This document shows positions 1 to 12,545 of a stretch of 64,000 nucleotides of DNA, piece by piece. The position numbers and the translations under genes were made by a program. The notes beneath the pieces were generated by a model. It saw only the letters and a list, made by a program, of their open reading frames with translations. It had not been told where the DNA came from and ran no database searches. Origin of the DNA: Watersipora subatra (lineage: Eukaryota > Bryozoa > Gymnolaemata > Cheilostomatida > Watersiporidae); assembly GCF_963576615.1 (NCBI RefSeq), contig NC_088711.1, positions 3,596,001-3,660,000 on the forward strand, read 5' to 3'. Numbering within the stretch: position 1 is the first letter of the stretch; each line of letters starts with the position of its first letter.

Positions 1-167
1 TGTAGGCCAGTTGGTGACTTTTCATTTTCTCCAATCTTGAGGCTATCAAATGACTCGCTGGTGACGGCAAAAAAGACTTAAGTGGTCAGGTGTGATTCTA
101 GCATATTTCTGACTTGACTCCACTATTTGGTATACAAAACTCAAATATTGCTTTGAATTTGTTGTAG

Positions 168-295
168 GAGATAAAGCTGCTGCACACGAAGCTTCCGACA
201 GTGCACAGACCTTGAATATTGCAGGAATCATTTTTGGCATTATTCTCACCGCAGCTCTGAGTGTATACTACTACTTCAAGTTTTCCTCTGGTTAA
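168..295 (+). CDS. CD225/dispanin gene 1, last exon only (5' part outside window)
   Basis: The exon follows a pyrimidine-rich acceptor ending TTGTAG and opens in phase 1. It encodes about 42 residues: a short Ala-rich stretch (DKAAAHEASDSAQTLNI) followed by a hydrophobic helix and a TAA stop. This matches the C-terminal half of CD225/dispanin (IFITM-like) proteins, where a conserved small-residue loop leads into the second transmembrane segment. The same exon, with the same phase and length class, recurs in the four downstream genes, which supports the call. The Pro-rich upstream exon must lie left of the window, since nothing in bases 1-167 resembles it. Function is unknown; vertebrate relatives are membrane proteins of the plasma membrane and endosomes. 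Confidence 0.72.
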
Positions 296-1860
296 TAGTG
301 AATTTAGTTACACCAAAGTGATTGTTAGCTTTGTACAGTTTCCTTTAAAGCAGTTTTTTTTTATTTTATCTAGTATTGTCTGTGTCATCTTGCTCAAATC
401 TATAAACACTGAGGGGACTGGTTGGTTTTTCTAAACTAGTATTTCATCCTTTCTGTTTTATATTTATATCTTTTTCACATTTTTACAGATTGTCTAAAGT
501 GCACTTTTTCTACAATCCAACCAATGCTTAACTTTATTTTCATCGCCTTTCGCTGTGGCTTTTTTGCATAATCATATATTTACTAGTTAATAACAGCTAG
601 TAGTTCTTTGAATGGGTTCAGAAGTGAAGACTCGATGTATCTTTACTTATATGCCAATATCAATGTATCAATTTCAAGTATTTGAATAGGTATTGGTTGA
701 TGTTTCCTTAAATAAATCCAAAACTCAAGATACTTTCTACAGATCTGCTGTTGTTCATAGTGATAGTATATCAACCTACCGGACTAATAGGTGCAGCTGC
801 AAAGTAGTAGCAGCTGCAAATTTTCATTACTTACAGCTTATAAATTCTGATACAGTTGCTTTGAGCAATATAATTGATAAATTTAGTCAACAGTTTTCTT
901 GTTTTAGTTAGAATCTCAATAATACATGTCACACTTTTAACTTATAATGATAAAGACTACTGCAGCCGATCATGGGCTAGAAATGCAGTTCCATTCACTA
1001 TCACAATAAAATTACATTTATATAAATCCTTGAAGTCTAGCAAATACGGTAAATAGATGGTTATTTCTTGTTTACATTTTTAGTGTTAAAACTTTAAACC
1101 AGCGGCCCAAAAGATCTGGACAAGTATATAGATCAGATCTGGAGTGTTGAATTGTGGCTCCTCTATCAGCAAGGCTCACTCAGTGCCTTGTTATTGTGTG
1201 ATGTGACTAGTTCCGCTGCTATGACCAACCAGTTAATCACAAATATTCATTTCTGCTTTTGTGACAAGGTCAGTTGATGAAGCAATGGCTATACTATACA
1301 CTACCTCGTAATATCTTGTCAACAACACCAGTAGTTTACATTATTGAAATTTGAACAGGAAGTATCCATATGATAAATAATGGGACAATCTGTCAATGAC
1401 GTAGGTAGTGCATTGACTTATCGCGTAGCACGAATGTCTTCTGCTAGTTACAGCAGTTTTTAGCCAAATTATTATTATATATAGTACACATTACCTTGGC
1501 AACTACATGTAGGTGTGCCGAGAGATAATCAATAGTGCGCTAGGTGGCAGAGCGGAATGTTGTTGTCGTGATGCAACTTTTTTTGTCACTCCCAGCAGTG
1601 GCCTCAGATAGGATATGGCTCCTATCATAGTAAAGGTTATTTGGTTCCACTAGCTGCATAAAACCCTTAATAGCTACGAGTATTAAGATCAAATTGCATT
1701 CTTGTTTTTGTGCAAGAAAAGTATATAAGAGTTGAATTCCATTATTATCAAAAGCAAACATCGTGCCATCTTAAATAGACACAGTATAATACGAAGAATG
1801 TAAACATCATAGTCAAATACGAAGTGTATAAACATCATAAATATTAAATTATGTTCATAA
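296..1860. other. Intergenic, nothing identified
   Basis: AT-rich sequence between dispanin gene 1 and the first minisatellite. Only short, low-complexity reading frames are present, and I recognise no exon, RNA gene or mobile-element terminus. Confidence 0.5.
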
Positions 1861-1879
1861 TTCTCATATGGGATATCTC

Positions 1880-2265
1880 CTACAGATATCTCATCTGTAC
1901 ATCTCCTACAACTATCTTCTTTGTACATCTCCTTCAGCTATCTCCTTTGTACATCTCCTACAACTATATATTTTGTACATCTCCTACAGCTATCTCCTTT
2001 GTACATATTCTACAACTATCTCCTTTGTGCATCTCCTACAGCTATCTCCTTTGTAGATCTCATACAGCTATCTCCTCTGTACATCTCCTACAGCTATCTC
2101 CTTTGTACATCTCCTACAGTTATCTCCTTTGTACATCTCATACATCTATCTTTTTTGTACATCTCCTTCAGCTATCTCCCTTGTACATCTCATACAACTT
2201 TCTCCTTTGTATACATCTTCTACAGCTATTTCCTTTGTTCATCGCCTACAGCTATCTCTAGTGGT
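1880..2265. repeat. Minisatellite, unit about 26 bp
   Basis: About 15 head-to-tail copies of a unit close to CATCTCCTACAGCTATCTCC plus TTTGTA. Three overlapping open frames across it are products of the repeat, because the unit lacks stops in several frames. Confidence 0.9.
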
Positions 2266-2489
2266 ACATCTCTCTGGGGGTTGTAAACATAATATTAAAT
2301 TATTCTTTATAAGCTGGTGTTTTTTGAACAGCCAAATTTTTCAAATAAAGAACTGTAGCAAATGTAGCATGCTGTTTGAACCTAAATCCCTCAACTTTAC
2401 TATTACTCTGAGTGGTTTAGCATGAAGCAGTAGATGAGTCAATGTAACTGATATTACCCAAAGGCTTCATCATGTTACAACCATGGTAC

Positions 2490-2778
2490 TTACATACGTA
2501 CAACTTACATACGCACAACTTACATACGCACAACTTACCATCCCACAACTTACATACGTACAACTTACATACGCACAACTTACATACTCACAACTTACAT
2601 ACGCACAACTTACATACGTACAACTTACATACGTACAACTTACATACGCACAACTTACATACGCACAACTTACCGTCGCACAACTTACATACGTACAACT
2701 TACATACGCACAACTTACATACGCACAACTTACATACGCACAACTTACATACGCACAATTTACATACGTACAACTTAC
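2490..2778. repeat. Minisatellite, unit 15 bp (CTTACATACGCACAA)
   Basis: About 19 copies with variants (ACGTACA, ACCATCCCACA, ACCGTCGCACA). Open on both strands because 15 is a multiple of 3, giving a pseudo-protein with a five-residue period. I do not regard these as genes. Confidence 0.93.
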
Positions 2779-2789
2779 TAGAAGTATTC

Positions 2790-3510
2790 AACAGAATCAC
2801 AATGCGATACTCACATGACCTTAAAAGGCCTTGCAGTTACTATGCTATTTTTAGCACAAATAGTTTTTTGTCAGCAAGCTTTAGCTGTCAAACATTCTAT
2901 GCAAAAGCATAGAGAGATGGGTTTTTAAAGAGCGATGTAGAAACATTCCAAAAGGACCTCCAATAAGAACCTAAGGATTGTAGAGATGGCACAATGTTTT
3001 GTGTACCGTGTTTACCATGCCAACGGTGTGGGAATTTTTTGACAGCGGGTGGCATCTCTTTCATATCAGGTCAGTTCATCTAGGGCATGCATCAATGGGT
3101 AAATCAACAGCTAGGATGCATAAGCTTTGATCCAACTAAGCTTGGTCATTCTTTCTCAAGCTAGTAAGGCATTGAATTTCGACCTATCTCAGCGGTAGAC
3201 CTCACAAGTGTCAAACGCTAACAGGTATGTTTTATTAAGAAGTATAGGGCAGGGACAGCTATCGTGTGGACTATAAGGCTGTGACACTAGTAGATAATTT
3301 GTGAAAATTCATAAGTAGTGCAAGTTCACCACTTAGAGCTACTTGAGAGCTTGAGTGCTATAGAAGAGCAGGTATATAATCTCTGTTTGTTAAATAATAT
3401 AAAGTCAGGTAAGAATTGTTTAGCAATTTTGTAAATATTGTTCGCTTTTTCTGCTTAAATTGCAGAGTATGATCTGCAATCTATTGCATGTTTTTTATCT
3501 AAGTAAATTA
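2790..3510. other. Unassigned spacer or intron
   Basis: No convincing exon. The small first exon of dispanin gene 2 would be expected here or within the preceding repeats, but I cannot pick one ATG/GT pair with confidence. Confidence 0.4.
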
Positions 3511-3511
3511 T

Positions 3512-6500
3512 ATGATATCATCTACATAGATTACAGGATATTATCTACATAGATTACAGGATATTATCTACATAGATTAAAGGGTATTATTTACATATAT
3601 TACAGAATATTATCTACATAGATTACAGGATATTATCTACATAGATTACAGGATATTATCTACATAGGTTACAGAATATTATCTACATAGATTACAGGAT
3701 ATTATCTACATAGATTACAGGATATTATCTACATAGATTACAGGATATTATCTACATAGATTACAGGATATTATCTACATAGATTACAGGATAATATCTA
3801 CTTAGATTACAGGATATTATCTACATAGATTACAGGATATTATCTACATAGATTAAAGGGTATTATTTACATATATTACAGGATATTATCTACATAGGTT
3901 ACAGAATATTATCTACATAGTTTACAGAATATTATCTACATAGATTACAGGATATTATCTACATAGATTAAAGGGTATTATTTACATATATTACAGAATA
4001 TTATCTACATAGATTACAGGATATTATCTACATAGATTACAGGATATTATCTACATAGGTTACAGAATATTATCTACATAGATTACAGGATATTATCTAC
4101 ATAGATTACAGGATATTATCTACATAGATTACAGGATATTATCTACATAGGTTACAGAATATTATCTACATAGATTACAGGATATTATCTACATAGATTA
4201 CAGGATATTATCTACATAGATTACAGGATATTATCTACATAGATTACAGGATAATATCTACTTAGATTACAGGATATTATCTACATAGATTACAGGATAT
4301 TATCTACATAGATTAAAGGGTATTATTTACATATATTACAGGATACTATCTACATAGGTTACAGAATATTATCTACATAGATTACAGGATATTATCTACA
4401 TAGATTACAGGATATTATCTACATATAGATTACAGGATATTATCTACATAGATTACAGGATATTATCTACATAGGTTACAGAATATTATCTACATAGGTT
4501 ACAGAATATTATCTACATAGATTACAGGATATTATCTACATAGATTACAGGATATTATCTACATAGATTGCAGGATATTATCTACATAGGTTACAGAATA
4601 TTATCTACATAGATTACAGGATATTATCTACATAGATTAAAGGGTATTATTTACATATATTACAGAATATTATCTACATAGATTACAGGATATTATCTAC
4701 ATAGATTACAGGATATTATCTACATAGGTTACAGAATATTATCTACATAGATTACAGGATATTATCTACATAGGTTACAGAATATTATCTACATAGGTTA
4801 CAGAATATTATCTACATAGATTACAGGATATTATCTACATAGATTACAGGATATTATCTACATAGATTACAGGATATCATCTACATAGATTACAGGATAA
4901 TATCTACTTAGATTACAGGATATTATCTACATAGATTACAGGATATTATCTACATAGATTAAAGGGTATTATTTACGTATATTACAGGATATTATCTACA
5001 TAGGTTACAGAATATTATCTACATAGATTACAGGATATTATCTACATAGATTACAGGATATTATCTACATAGATTACAGGATATTATCTACATAGATTAC
5101 AGGATATTATCTACATAGGTTACAGAATATTATCTACATAGATTACAGGATATTATCTACATAGATTACAGGATATTATCTACATAGGTTACAGAATATT
5201 ATCTACATAGATTACAGGATATTATCTACATAGGTTACAGGATATTATCTACATAGGTTACAGAATATTATCTACATAGATTACAGGATAATATCTATTT
5301 AGATTACAGGATATTATCTACATAGATTACAGGATATTATTTACATAGATTAAAGGGTATTATTTACATATATTACAGGATATTATCTACATAGGTTACA
5401 GAATATTATCTACATAGATTACAGGATATTTTCTACATAGATTAAAGGGTATTATTTACATATATTACAGAATATTATCTACATAGATTACAGGATATTA
5501 TCTACATAGATTACAGGATATTATCTACATAGGTTACAGAATATTATCTACATAGATTACAGGATATTATCTACATAGATTACAGGATATTATCTACATA
5601 GATTACAGGATATTATCTACATAGGTTACAGAATATTATCTACATAGATTACAGGATATTATCTACATAGATTACAGGATATTATCTACATAGATTACAG
5701 GATATTATCTACATAGATTACAGGATAATATCTACTTAGATTACAGGATATTATCTACATAGATTACAGGATATTATCTACATAGATTAAAGGGTATTAT
5801 TTACATATATTACAGGATATTATTTACATAGGTTACAGAATATTATCTACATAGATTACAGGATATTATCTACATAGATTACAGGATATTATCTACATAG
5901 ATTACAGGATATTATCTACATAGATTACAGGATATTATCTACATAGGTTACAGAATATTATCTACATAGGTTACAGATTATTATCTACATAGATTACAGG
6001 ATATTATCTACATAGATTACAGGATATTATCTACATAGATTACAGGATATTATCTACATAGGTTACAGAATATTATCTACATAGATTACAGGATATTATC
6101 TACATAGGTTACAGAATATTATCTACATAGGTTACAGAATATTATCTACATAGATTACAGGATATTATCTACATAGATTACAGGATATTATCTACATAGA
6201 TTACAGGATATTATCTACATAGATTAAAGGGTATTATCTACATAGATTACAGGATATTATCTACATAGATTAAAGGGTATTATCTACATAGATTACATTA
6301 TATTATCTACATAGATTACAAGATATTATCTACATGCATTACAGGATATCATCTACATAGATTACAGGATATTATCTTTATAGATTACAGGATATTATCT
6401 ACATAGATTACAGGATACTATCCACATAGATTATATGCTATTTTCTACATAGATTACAATATATTATCTACATAGATTACAAGATATTATCTACATAGAT

Positions 6501-7290
6501 TAAAGGGTATTATCTACATAGATTACATTATATTATCTACATAGATTACAAGATATTATCTACATGCATTACAGGATATCATCTACATAGATTACAGGAT
6601 ATTATCTTTATAGATTACAGGATATTATCTACATAGATTACAGGATACTATCCACATAGATTATATGCTATTTTCTACATAGATTACAAGATATTATCTA
6701 CATAGATTACAAGATATTATCTACATAGATTACAGGATATTATCTACATAGATTACAGGATATTATCTACATAGATTACAGGATATTATCTACATACATT
6801 ACAGGATATCATCTACATAGATTACAGGATATTATCTTTATAGATTACAGGATATTATCTACATAGATTACAAGATATTATCTACATACATTACAGGATA
6901 TCATCTACATAGATTACAGGATATTATCTTTATAGATTACAGGATATTATCTACATAGATTACAGGATATTATCCACATAGATTATATGATATTTTCTAC
7001 ATAGATTACAGGATATTATTTTTATAGATTACAGGATATTATCTACATAGATTACAGGATATTATCTACATAGATTACAGGATATTATCTACATACATTA
7101 CAGGATATCATCTACATAGATTACAGGATATTATCTTTATAGATTACAGGATATTATCTACATAGATTACAAGATATTATCTACATACATTACAGGATAT
7201 CATCTACATAGATTACAGGATATTATCTTTATAGATTACAGGATATCATCTACATAGATTACATGGTATTATCTATATAGATTATAAGGT
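3512..7290. repeat. 23-bp satellite array, about 3.8 kb
   Basis: Roughly 160 tandem copies of a 23-bp unit (ATTACAGGATATTATCTACA plus TAG). Recurrent variants (GTTACAGAATATT, ATTAAAGGGTATTATTTACA, GGATAATATCTACTTAG) are arranged in repeating blocks, so there is higher-order structure. From about 6300 a second block with CATGCATT, CTTTATAG and CCACATAG variants begins. It lies directly upstream of exon 2 of dispanin gene 2 and so is probably within that gene's first intron. Confidence 0.97.
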
Positions 7291-7431
7291 ATTCGTTGCG
7301 ATCATTTCTGTTCACAAGACTCGAAAATCCAAAATTGCTTGCAATATTCCAGAGTAGCCTCTGACACTGTCTAGAGGTTTCACAGCAGTTCAACTGGTAG
7401 TGTTTTAAATACAATGTTTTTCTATCTTCAG

Positions 7432-8957
7432 ATAAATATCCCAATACAATGGAAAGGGGTTCATCATTTTATTCAACTAGCAAGGGGGCTGCCAGGTCTC
7501 CAGGCTACATTAATGCGCCTGTCGGTTCAGTTCAGTCTAGTCCTCCACCTTATTCCACACTGGCTGTCTCACCAATCTATTCACCACAGCTCAACGCACC
7601 AGCCAATACTGTCAGGGGAGTTGTGTGTTTCACACAAACAAGACTTACCAAACCTTCTCGAGACTATTTATTTCTCTCCATTTTCACTGCTATATTCTGC
7701 TGTCTCTGCTTCGGCATAGCAGCAATATACAAATCAACGAAAGTAAGAGAGGCGACAAGACAGGGTGGGTACAAGCTTTGACATGCTGAAACTTATGGCA
7801 CGCCCCAAGTATCATATTCCTACATAACATTTATCCATTTTACTTGAAATATGTTCCTTAATAAGCTCGTAGCAAGTCTCAGCGCACTTCCTTTAGTATA
7901 GCCCAGTATGTTTACACGTAAGCCATGCTCAGCGTTGATATACATGTACATGTATATAATAAATTGGTAATAGGAGTAAGCAGAACTGTAAAATAAGATA
8001 GCTCCTCACTAAAACATATTCCTTTAGCAGACCTAACTGTTACAATACTGTGTCTGTAATTCATCAACATTAATATGCTAATTTCTTACATGTATATTAA
8101 CCCGATGCAGCATACTCGCCATAATTTTGTATAATTGGGGTAATTTGATATTAAATACTCCAAAGAAAGGACATTGTGGAGATGGGTAGACTGGTTTTAC
8201 TTCCATCATTTTCATGTTCAGCTTCAGCGAAATATGGATAGTAAATTGGTAAGCAATCAAAAGAGGATTTTTATTACCTATTCACCTTTTCATTAAAACA
8301 GCCAAGCGAAGGTGTAGCCTTGGTGATGCAAAAGACTATTGACATGTAGGTTGGAACAGAGATATCTTGTACATCCAACTTAGACTATGTCAACTTTATT
8401 TGTGTGTAGGCTATTTATACTTTCCATTTTATCTTTGATAATTTTATGTATTATAATTATTGCATAATAAATGTCACAACCCATCCGCCCTGTTTTCAAG
8501 GATTTATGTCACTTAAAATATGACAACTTCATTGTAGTGAGATGTTATGTAACTGTCATTATTATAGTAATATGTTATGTAATTCATTGTTATAGTGAGA
8601 TGTTATGTAACTGTCATTATTATAGTAATATGTTATGTTACTCATTGTTATAGTGAGATATTGTGTAACTGTCATTATTATATTTATATGTTATGTAACT
8701 GTCATTAATATAGTGAGATGTTATGTAAATGTCATTATTTCTGTGAGATGCTATATGACTATCGTTATTCTAGTGGAATGTTTATGTAGCTATCATTATT
8801 TTAGGGAATTGTTATGTAAAAATAATATGTTTTAGGGGACATAAAAGCTGCAGCGGAGGCTTCACGACATGCAAAGACATTAAATATTATTGGAGTCATT
8901 TTGGGTTTTATTATTGTATTGTTGTTTTTCATATTGGATGCTGTGTACATTTCTTAA
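7432..8957 (+). CDS. CD225/dispanin (IFITM-like) gene 2, exons 2 and 3
   Basis: Two exons are visible: 7432-7765 (acceptor ATCTTCAG, donor GTGGGT) and 8836-8957 (acceptor TTTTAG, stop TAA). Exon 2 opens in phase 1 and encodes a Pro/Ser-rich N-terminal region, then DYLFLSIFTAIFCCLCFGIA and the IYKSTKVREATRQ motif. This is the CD225 signature, with a double Cys in the first hydrophobic segment that is a palmitoylation site in IFITM proteins. Exon 3 supplies the conserved loop and the second transmembrane helix. Both introns are phase 1, as in the sister genes. The short first exon was not found; if upstream, intron 1 contains the 23-bp satellite. The ATG at 7449 lies inside exon 2 and is probably not the true start. 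The cellular role is inferred only from family membership. Confidence 0.8.
8525..8830. repeat. Minisatellite, unit about 30 bp, in intron 2 of dispanin gene 2
   Basis: Around ten degenerate copies of a unit like GAGATGTTATGTAACTGTCA plus TTATTATAGT run right up to the exon 3 acceptor. The degenerate repeats contain AG dinucleotides close to the splice site. Confidence 0.85.
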
Positions 8958-9322
8958 AAACTTTTACCAACTACTAAAATATTTACAGAAGTAATTTCAT
9001 GTTCTTCATGACTTTACAAATAGATCTGGTTATTATGTGAAATATCTAATGGGCAATAATTAAACTGAGAACGGCAGTAGGGAGTCTTTCCTGTCAATGT
9101 TGTAAAACAAAAAATATGAAAATAGCTAGCTGTCTGCTATCTGTTCATTCTATTCATTATATGTTTTTCACTCTGTGTGTTAGAGAACCATGTGTTTATT
9201 AAATCATAAAACTTGTTGACAATTAGTAAAAGAATGCTCTTAATTTTTTTACTGGAAACAGACGTTTATTTTTACCCGCCAGCCCCGTGTAGCTACCGGT
9301 AGATCTGAAAAGCAATTATGGA
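8958..9322. other. 3' flank of dispanin gene 2
   Basis: AT-rich sequence presumably containing the 3' UTR and polyadenylation site. No separate feature was recognised. Confidence 0.4.
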
Positions 9323-12080
9323 GACTAGTTACACAAATAGCCTCATCAGACAGGGAGTCAAATTTCATTTTCTCAGAGTTCCTGCTAAGCATGGGTGGTC
9401 ATTGTTCATATGTCACTGTTATGTCTACTGTGAATCGCTTATGAGAGTTCTAGCAGGCTCCTGTGATTCTGTAACAAGCAAAAAAAAGGAGGAAGTTGTT
9501 GTTATCAGCCTCGTGACAGCATTTTATTTGCACCAGTGCTTATCACATCCATGATCTTTGAAGCAGTGACCTATAAAGGTTGCAGCAGACTGTTATGACT
9601 TTTCTTTAACTCATGATAGGGTGTAATGCAAACTGCCTCCTATCAACAAAGCTAGTTTCACACAAATTCTTTGCTAAATTTCAACATTACATTTGTGATA
9701 CGAATAGCCTAGACTCCCTAGAACGAACAGTGTCAATGAACACACCTAGGCATAGAAAAAAACACCTGCGAAAACCACTTTGTCATGGATACTTGTTGTA
9801 GAATTGTATACTCTGACCACGGTTGATAGTGTGACCTCTGAGAGTTTGGATGATATGTTACCAGCAAAGCTACAACCTCAGGAATCTCAATTTAGAAAAA
9901 AAATAAACAAATAAGTACAAGATAACAGCAACAGCAAAACTGCAAACTCATGAATTACTGTGCGATCCACAACAAATAAACCTGCCACCAAAGCTTCTGT
10001 TACAATGGAGGAAAGTCTCATCTCCCATCCGTGGTTACTAGCATTCATTGGCATAAGGTTTAGTTTTCTTGAGAGCGCACAACTCCATAAATAGTTGAGG
10101 CAAGCAAATGTCATCCAGGTTTATTATTATTATTGTCAACATTATTATTCATATGTTTACTTGAAACTACTTTATAGGGTGCCTGTAATGCGAGTAGACT
10201 TCGTGTCACCCAATTTTACCTTTGATGGATACCCAAGCTATAGCACGAGTGCTATACTAACATCTAATTGTGTCCGGTGAATATGCTGTCTTTTTTGGAT
10301 GTCAAAGGCTGGCCTCACACTCACAAGAAAGTAAATCACTAGCAAGGGAAGGCATTCCGATGTCTTGTGATGAGTGAACAACTCCTCATTTGATCTTTAT
10401 TGCATGCTTATCATGCTGAGAGACGTGCTCGGCATTGGCTGATGTTGTCCAGCCTGGGTGACTTATAATTTGCTGTACATATTGATAAATAGCAGTAGTT
10501 CCCTTATGTATATGTAAGTATTCCATAAAATAATAGCTGCTGGCTAGATACCATTGTCGAGAAATTGCTGGCTAAACATCGCTTGCTAGACATCGCTGGC
10601 TAGACATCGCTGACTAGACATCGCTGACTAGACATCGCTGGTTAGACATCGGTGGATAGACATCGCTGGCTAGACATCGCTGCTAGACATCGGTGGCTAG
10701 ACATCGCTGGCTAGACATCGCTGGCTAGACATCGCTGGCTAGACATCGCTGGCTAGTCAATACTGACTAAAAATGCTGACTAGTTACACAAATAGCCTCA
10801 TCAGACAGGGAGTCAAATTTCATTTTCTCAGAGTTCCTGCTAAGCATGGGTGGTCATTGTTCATATGTCACTGCTATGTCTACTGTGAATCGCTTACGAG
10901 AGTTTTAGCAGGCTTGTGTGATTCTGTAACAAGCAAAAAAAAGGAAGTTGTTGTTATCAGCCTCGTGACAGCATTTTATTTGCACCAGCGCTTATCACAT
11001 CCATGATCTTTGAAGCAGTGACCTATAAAGGTTGCAGCAAACTGTTATGATTTTTTTCTAACTCATGATAGGGTGTAATGCAAACTGCCTCCTATCAACA
11101 AAGTTAGTTTCACGCAAATTCTTTGCTAAATTTCAACATTACCTTTGTGATACGAATAGCCTAGACTCCCTAGAGCGAACAGTGTCAATGGACACACCTA
11201 GGCATAGAAAAACACACTTTTAGAATTGTATACTCTGACCACGGTTGATAGTGTGACCTCTCAGAGTTTGGATGATATGTTACCAGCAAAGCTACAACCT
11301 CAGGAATCTCTATTTAGATAAAAAAATAAACAAATAGGTACAAGATAACAGCAACAGCAAAACTGCAAACTCATGAATTACTGTGCGATCCACAACAAAT
11401 AAACCTGCCACCAAAGCTTCGGTTACAATGGAGGAAAGTCTCATCTCCCATCAGTGGTTACTAGCATTCATTGGCATAAGGTGAAGTTTTCTTGAGAGCG
11501 CATAACTCCATAAATAGTTTAGGCAAGCAAATGTCATCCAGGTTTTAAATATTATTATTCATATGTTTACTTGAAACTACTTTATAGGGTATTTTCTATC
11601 ACAGCATATGCGATTATACTTCGTGTCACCCAATTTTACCTTTGATGGATACCCAAGCTATAGCACGAGTGCTATACTAACATCTAATTATGTCCGGTGA
11701 ATATGCTGCCTTTTTTGGATGTCAAAGGCTGGCCTCACACTCACAAGAAAGTAAATCACTAGCAAGGGAAGGCATTCCGATGTCTTGTGATGAGTGAACA
11801 ACTCCTCATTTGATCTTTATTGCATGTTTATCATGCTGAGAGACGTGCTTGGCATTGGCTGATGTTGTCCAGCCTGGGTGACTTATAATTCGCTGTACAT
11901 ATTGATAAATAGCAGTAGTTCCCTTATGTACATGTAAGTATTCCATAAAAAAATAGCTGCTGGCTAGATACCGTTGGCTAGACATCGCTGGCTAGACATC
12001 GCTGGCTAGACATCGCTGGCTAGACATCGCTGGCTAGACATCGCTAGCTAGACATCGCTGCTAGACATCGCTGGCATGGT
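9323..12080. repeat. Tandem duplication: two copies of a ~1.2 kb block, each followed by a 14-bp minisatellite
   Basis: Copy 1 (about 9323-10540) and copy 2 (about 10777-11955) are nearly identical, starting with GACTAGTTACACAAATAGCC. Each is followed by an array of GACATCGCTGGCTA units (10545-10766 and 11965-12078). Small indels separate the copies. Short open frames of 77-78 codons at the start of each copy differ by an in-frame indel. I do not recognise the peptide and see no splice or domain support, so I do not call a gene. Confidence 0.88.
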
Positions 12081-12462
12081 AACATTCATAGTAAGCTAGT
12101 TTGAAGAGCAATCTTTTGAGGGTTAGTGGCCTGTCTGGGAAATAAAAGAAAATATAAAAGAATCAGGTCAGCGAGCTAATGTTAACACAGAGTAAAGAAT
12201 CTATAGAAGCTAGGAGTATAGTGTGGAGAGCATGCCCTCAGACTGAGAGTGTGAATTATTGTAGTGGGTCAAATCTTTTTCAGGGCCAGGGATCGGTCTG
12301 ACCAATTTCTTGCATAAACTACACTAGTAGCAGTGAAAGGTCGTCATGTGTTATATAATTATGCACAATATGCGTGTATTCATGTATGCAGTCGTCATGT
12401 GCTATTGGGCTCCACTATATGCACAATCATTCTCAAAAGTGGTAAGCTGGTCGAGTGACTGA

Positions 12463-12545
12463 TGGTAGCGCACTTGACCAGAAATCTGAACATCCAGGTT
12501 TATCTCTATGCGATGTGATCTTTTTGTAACACTCTTAGCGTGGCT
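12463..12545 (+). repeat. Degenerate tRNA-like SINE head
   Basis: GATGGTAGCGCACTTGACC resembles a tRNA D-arm/A box, and CCAGGTTTATCTC 30 bases later resembles a decayed B box. The same sequence occurs in copy B at about 29075-29160. It is too degenerate to be a tRNA gene. Confidence 0.35.

Noticed and set aside
1851-2912. Several overlapping open frames of 98-146 codons on both strands
   Set aside because: They run through 26-bp and 15-bp minisatellites and are open only because the units lack stops.
3512-7290. CRISPR-like array
   Set aside because: Units are contiguous with no unique spacers, and the genome is eukaryotic.
9346-9375. Hammerhead-like CTGATGAG on the minus strand (also near 10797)
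   Set aside because: No GAAA at the required distance and no stem II.
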